64,000 nt of DNA from Pyxidicoccus xibeiensis (lineage in GTDB: Bacteria; Myxococcota; Myxococcia; Myxococcales; Myxococcaceae): positions 62,001 through 126,000 of the forward strand of contig NZ_JAJVKV010000004.1 of NCBI RefSeq assembly GCF_024198175.1, given 5' to 3'. Every line of letters starts with the position of its first letter. Position 1 is the stretch's first letter. The translations under genes and the position numbers were made by a program. Below the pieces are notes generated by a model. The model had not been told where the DNA came from. It did no database searches and saw nothing but the letters and a program-made list of their open reading frames with translations. Below are positions 60,829 to 64,000 of the stretch, piece after piece.

Positions 60829-62985
60829 ATGAACACCTCTGAAACCCACCCCGTCCTGACCACCCCCGCGCCCGTGCGCGGCCCCGTCCCCTCCGCCCGC
60901 GAGGTGGACGCCTTCTGCGTGCAGTATGCGCCGCGCGCCCCCGGCCACTCCGCCGTGCGGGACCTCTACCGGCTCCTGTACGAGGTACCCGAAGACGGCC
61001 TGGAGGCGCGGCTGGAGTGGGTGGAGCGCTGGACGCTGTGGCTGAGAGACCGCATCCCCGCCCATGGGCTGGTGGACCCGGCGGAGCCGGAGCTGTCCTC
61101 GTCCGACAGCCGCCTGCTGCTGATGGCGCGGGTGATGGAGGGTGAGCCCGCCCTGCGCGCCACCGTCACCCGGCTGGTCTCCGCGGTGTGCGATGGCAGC
61201 CGGGGGCTGAAGCTCTTCGCCCAGGTGGGGCTGCCCGCCGGCCAGGGCTTCTTCTCCGAGGCCTCCGACCGGCTGGCGCGCGCGCTGCTGCCCGCGCCGC
61301 CGGACCCCGGAAAGCTGTCCGAGCTGCTCCTGCGCCTGTGCCCGGTGCCCGAGGACGCGGACTGGCTGGCCGGGCTGTCGCCCGCCCTGCTGGCGAAGCT
61401 GGCGGCGCTGGTGGGCGACGCGAAGCCGCCGGAGCCGGTGCCCGCCACCCGCGTGCGCGCGGACCTGCTGGACGCGCTCTTGCTGCTGGCGGTGCAGACG
61501 GCCGCGCTGGGCATGGCCGAGGACGTGAGGGACCGCAGCCCGGAGACGGCCTTCCGCGGCTCGCCCTTCCTGCGCATCCGCCTGGTGTGCGACGCGGTGC
61601 TCGCCCGGGACGCGGCGGCCGACACACTGAGGGATTTGTCCACGTGCGTGGCGGACTGCCGGCAGGTGGTGGCCAGCGTGTCGCGGCACCTGGAGGCGGC
61701 GGGCGTCAGCGTGGACCTGGTGTACCGGCTGGAGCGCATCCGCCGGAGCCTGGAGCGGATGGAGGCCATTGCCCGGGTGCTGGGCGCGCCCCGCGGCGAG
61801 CCCCGCTGGCGCGAGGCGGTGACGCTGCTGTCGGACCTGCTGCGGCGGGCGCACGCGGACCGCTCCGTGCTGGAGCTGGTGAAGCGCAACGTCCGGATGC
61901 TGGCCCGCAAGGTCATCGAGCGCGCCGGCCACTCCGGCGAGCACTACATCACCAGCACCCCCGCCGAGTTCCACGCCATGGTGCACTCGGCGGCGGGCGG
62001 CGGGCTGTTGACGGCCCTCACCGCCGCGCTGAAGTTCTTCCTCGGCGGGCTGGCGCTGGCGCCCTTCTTCGCGGGCTTCTTCTCCGCCCTCAACTACGCC
62101 GGCAGCTTCGTGCTGATGCAGTTTCTGGGCTTCACCCTGGCCACCAAGCAGCCGTCCATGACGGCGGCCACGCTGGCGGGCGCGGTGGGAGAGTCGGGCT
62201 CCGCGGCCGGCCGGCAGGAGCGCCTGCTGGAGCTGTTGCCGCGCATCACCCGCTCGCAGCTCGCGGCGGCCCTGGGCAACCTGGGCTGCGTGCTGCCGGC
62301 GGCGGTGGCCCTGGCCCTGCTGTACGGCATGGTGATGGGCAGCCCCCTGCTGAGCGAGGACAAGGCCCGCTACGTCGTGCAGTCGCTGCACCCCTGGCGC
62401 AGCGCCACCCTGCTGTGGGCGGCCTTCACGGGCGTGCTCTTGTGGGTGTCCAGCGTGGCGGCCGGGTGGCTGGAGAACTTCGTCGTCTACCGGCGCCTGC
62501 CGGAGGCCCTGGCGCAGCACCGGATGCTCAAGGCGGTGCTGGGAGAGGCCGGCGCGCGGCGGGTCGCGGACGGCTTCCTGCACCACGTGGCCGGGGTGGG
62601 CGGCAGCGTCACGCTGGGCTTCCTGCTGGCCATGATTCCGGTGACGGGCAGCTTCTTCGGGGTGCCGCTGGACGTGCGGCACGTCACCCTCTCCTTCGGC
62701 TCGCTGGCCTTCGCCGGCTGCGCGCTGGGGCCGGAGGCCGTGTTGCACCCGGACTTCCTGGCCGCGATTGCCGGGGTGGGCGTCATCGGCCTGCTCAACT
62801 TCGGCGTCTCCTTCGCGCTCGCCCTGGGCGTGGCCATGCGCGCCCGGGACGTGTCCACCCGCGAGGCGCTCCCCTTCCTGCGCGCCGCCATCGTCCGCTT
62901 CGTGAAGAACCCCCGCTCGTTCCTCCTGCCCCCCCGGCAAATCCAGGAAGACGTGCTCCGGCTGTCCCCCCCGCCCGTGTCCTGA
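60829..62985 (+). CDS. Gcr-type ('site-specific recombinase' family) multi-pass membrane protein
   Basis: The protein has 718 residues. The first 390 are helical and soluble-like. The family core begins at RAGHSGEHYITSTPAEFHAM, then HSAAGGGLLTALTAALKFFL and NYAGSFVLMQFLGFTLATKQ, PSMTAATLAG; several membrane helices follow. The family is labelled site-specific recombinase (Gcr), but its hydrophobic nature and the lack of any recombinase catalytic residues make that name doubtful. A membrane function is more likely. It precedes the RND-type exporter gene by 116 bases. Confidence 0.82.
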   Translation: MNTSETHPVLTTPAPVRGPVPSAREVDAFCVQYAPRAPGHSAVRDLYRLLYEVPEDGLEARLEWVERWTLWLRDRIPAHGLVDPAEPELSSSDSRLLLMARVMEGEPALRATVTRLVSAVCDGSRGLKLFAQVGLPAGQGFFSEASDRLARALLPAPPDPGKLSELLLRLCPVPEDADWLAGLSPALLAKLAALVGDAKPPEPVPATRVRADLLDALLLLAVQTAALGMAEDVRDRSPETAFRGSPFLRIRLVCDAVLARDAAADTLRDLSTCVADCRQVVASVSRHLEAAGVSVDLVYRLERIRRSLERMEAIARVLGAPRGEPRWREAVTLLSDLLRRAHADRSVLELVKRNVRMLARKVIERAGHSGEHYITSTPAEFHAMVHSAAGGGLLTALTAALKFFLGGLALAPFFAGFFSALNYAGSFVLMQFLGFTLATKQPSMTAATLAGAVGESGSAAGRQERLLELLPRITRSQLAAALGNLGCVLPAAVALALLYGMVMGSPLLSEDKARYVVQSLHPWRSATLLWAAFTGVLLWVSSVAAGWLENFVVYRRLPEALAQHRMLKAVLGEAGARRVADGFLHHVAGVGGSVTLGFLLAMIPVTGSFFGVPLDVRHVTLSFGSLAFAGCALGPEAVLHPDFLAAIAGVGVIGLLNFGVSFALALGVAMRARDVSTREALPFLRAAIVRFVKNPRSFLLPPRQIQEDVLRLSPPPVS

Positions 62986-63009
62986 GCCGGGGGCCCGCCG
63001 TGACACGGG
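62974..63009 (+). terminator. Possible terminator overlapping the stop of the Gcr-type gene
   Basis: CCCGTGTC (62974-62981) and GACACGGG (63002-63009) are a perfect 8-bp inverted repeat with a 20-base GC-rich loop. The left arm lies in the last codons of the gene. Its role as a terminator is uncertain. Confidence 0.35.
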
Positions 63010-63101
63010 CATGACATGGGGAGGTATCCGAGGCCGGGGACCGGCCGGGCGGCCGGGCTCTGCTTCCTGGCAGGGGCATTTGCCGGTAGGGTCGCCGCCG
63101 C

Positions 63102-64000
63102 ATGAGCGGCGCCCGAAATCCGAACTCCCATTCTCGCTTCGCCTACGCCTTCGCCGGCCTGCTGGTCCGCCGGCCCGGGGCCGTCCTCCTGGTGCTGCTC
63201 GCCCTGCTGGGCCTGTCCGCCTGGGGGACGTCGAAGCTGCGCATCAACTCCAACCAGCTCGACCTCATCTCGCAGGACCTGCGAGAGGTGAAGGACGTCA
63301 AGCAGGTCATCGACATGGTGGGCGGCAGCGGCTTCCTCATGGTCGCCCTGCGCTCGTCGGACGAGGCCGCCCTCAAGCGCACCGCGGACGACCTGGCGAA
63401 AATCATGGAGGCGGACAAGGAGAACGTCCGCAACGTCTCCTACAAGCTGCCCGTCGAGTTCATCCAGCAGAACATGGTCCTCTTCGTGAAGACGGAGGAC
63501 CTCGTCGAGGGCAAGCGCCGCATCATGGCGTTCCTGCGCGACAAGCTGAAGCGCAGCAACCCGTTCTTCATCGACCTGGGCGGCTCGAAGCCCGTCGAGC
63601 TGGACATGCAGGACCTCGTCGACAAGTACTCCTCCGTCGGCAAGAAGAGCATCCGCGACGACTACAACATCTCCACCGACAAGAAGATGGTGCTGATGCT
63701 CGTCAAGCCGATGTGGGACACCACGGAGATTGGCAAGACGAAGACGTACCTGGACCGGCTCAAGGGCCAGCTGGACGCGTACTCCGCGCAGCCCGGCGCG
63801 GTGAAGCTCGTCGAGGACTACGACAAGAACTCGTACACCCGCGACGGCTCCAAGGACGGCAAGGGCGCCACGAGCATCGCCTACGGCTTCACCGGCTCCT
63901 ACAAGACGACGGTGGACGACTCGTTCGCCATCGAGGAGTCGCTGCACCCAGTGACGGTCATCGCGCTGGTGGCCATCTTCCTCATCACCATCGTCTTCTT
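63102..64000 (+). CDS. RND/MMPL-family exporter, N-terminal part, cut by window edge
   Basis: The frame is open from ATG 63102 to the window end (299 codons). The first membrane helix (GAVLLVLLALLGLSAWGTSK) leads into a periplasmic loop (LRINSNQLDLISQDLREVKD, VIDMVGGSGFLMVALRSSDE). The second helix region (HPVTVIALVAIFLITIVFF) begins at the edge. This layout and the RINSNQLDL start fit the MMPL/hopanoid- or lipid-type RND transporters. Substrate unknown. The proton-relay helices lie outside the window. Confidence 0.85.
   Translation, partial: MSGARNPNSHSRFAYAFAGLLVRRPGAVLLVLLALLGLSAWGTSKLRINSNQLDLISQDLREVKDVKQVIDMVGGSGFLMVALRSSDEAALKRTADDLAKIMEADKENVRNVSYKLPVEFIQQNMVLFVKTEDLVEGKRRIMAFLRDKLKRSNPFFIDLGGSKPVELDMQDLVDKYSSVGKKSIRDDYNISTDKKMVLMLVKPMWDTTEIGKTKTYLDRLKGQLDAYSAQPGAVKLVEDYDKNSYTRDGSKDGKGATSIAYGFTGSYKTTVDDSFAIEESLHPVTVIALVAIFLITIVF

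Noticed and set aside
60829..62985. True site-specific recombinase
   Set aside because: The family carries that label, but the protein has many membrane helices and no tyrosine- or serine-recombinase catalytic motif.

Overview
The window reads as a chromosomal segment of a myxobacterium, most likely of the Myxococcus/Corallococcus/Pyxidicoccus group. The signs are: very high GC with strong third-position GC bias; many lipoproteins with Asp-Ala-Gly-Thr linkers; several families I know almost only from myxobacteria (the TIGR02268/DUF2381 family, the double-CXXCG SitI-type immunity family and its SitA-type lipoprotein partner); two Ser/Thr kinases; and a plausible sigma-54 promoter. No rRNA, tRNA or CRISPR array was recognised.

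Layout. 1-15 kb: the 5' part of a cation P-type ATPase, a sigma-54-promoted lipoprotein, a small Cys-rich lipoprotein, a large modular HExxH protein, a beta-helix lipoprotein, an AidB-type acyl-CoA dehydrogenase, a pectin-acetylesterase-like lipoprotein, and a HEAT/HEAT/M23 group. 15-20 kb: an XRE-MmyB regulator with a clear operator, then a minus-strand operon of phosphohexomutase, FMN reductase, ROK kinase and a thiol peroxidase that lacks its resolving cysteine. 20-24 kb: a two-gene TIR-TPR plus SLOG-SLATT unit that looks like a Thoeris-like nucleotide-signalled system with a membrane effector. 24-27.3 kb: a recombination scar made of a SitI-type immunity gene, a 58-codon remnant of a SitA-type toxin, a low-GC VWA lipoprotein gene, and an IS630-type element whose ends and TA duplication can be read. 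The element sits exactly in the stop codon of the VWA gene. 27.5-34.7 kb: two Ser/Thr kinases, a DUF2381 protein and a CotH-kinase lipoprotein. 35-37.4 kb: an unknown lipoprotein and mannose-1-phosphate guanylyltransferase. 37.4-42.2 kb: a tight cluster of metallophosphoesterase, trypsin-like protease and caspase-like protease. 42.4-49 kb: a tandem SGNH protein with an MBOAT acyltransferase (polysaccharide O-acetylation) and an apiosidase-like lipoprotein with two malectin-like domains. 49-55 kb: NUDIX and UppP, YchJ, two small secreted proteins sharing a C-terminal motif, and a CHAT-TPR protease. 55.5-64 kb: TetR and a luciferase-like monooxygenase, a 45-bp tandem array, a class D beta-lactamase, MetK, an MlaC-like protein, a Gcr-type membrane protein, and the start of an RND-type exporter.

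How the genes work together. The phosphohexomutase (19.7 kb) and ManC (37.4 kb) are consecutive steps to GDP-mannose. UppP recycles the lipid carrier for envelope glycans, and the MBOAT/SGNH pair probably O-acetylates an exported glycan. The window also holds an unusual number of proteins tied to conflict or regulated cell death: TIR, SLOG-SLATT, caspase-like, trypsin-like, CHAT and Sit-type. The strongest candidates for an undescribed system are the TIR-TPR/SLOG-SLATT pair and the phosphoesterase/trypsin/caspase cluster.

Limits. Everything here is read from sequence by eye. Family assignments rest on motifs and remembered family patterns, not on searches.
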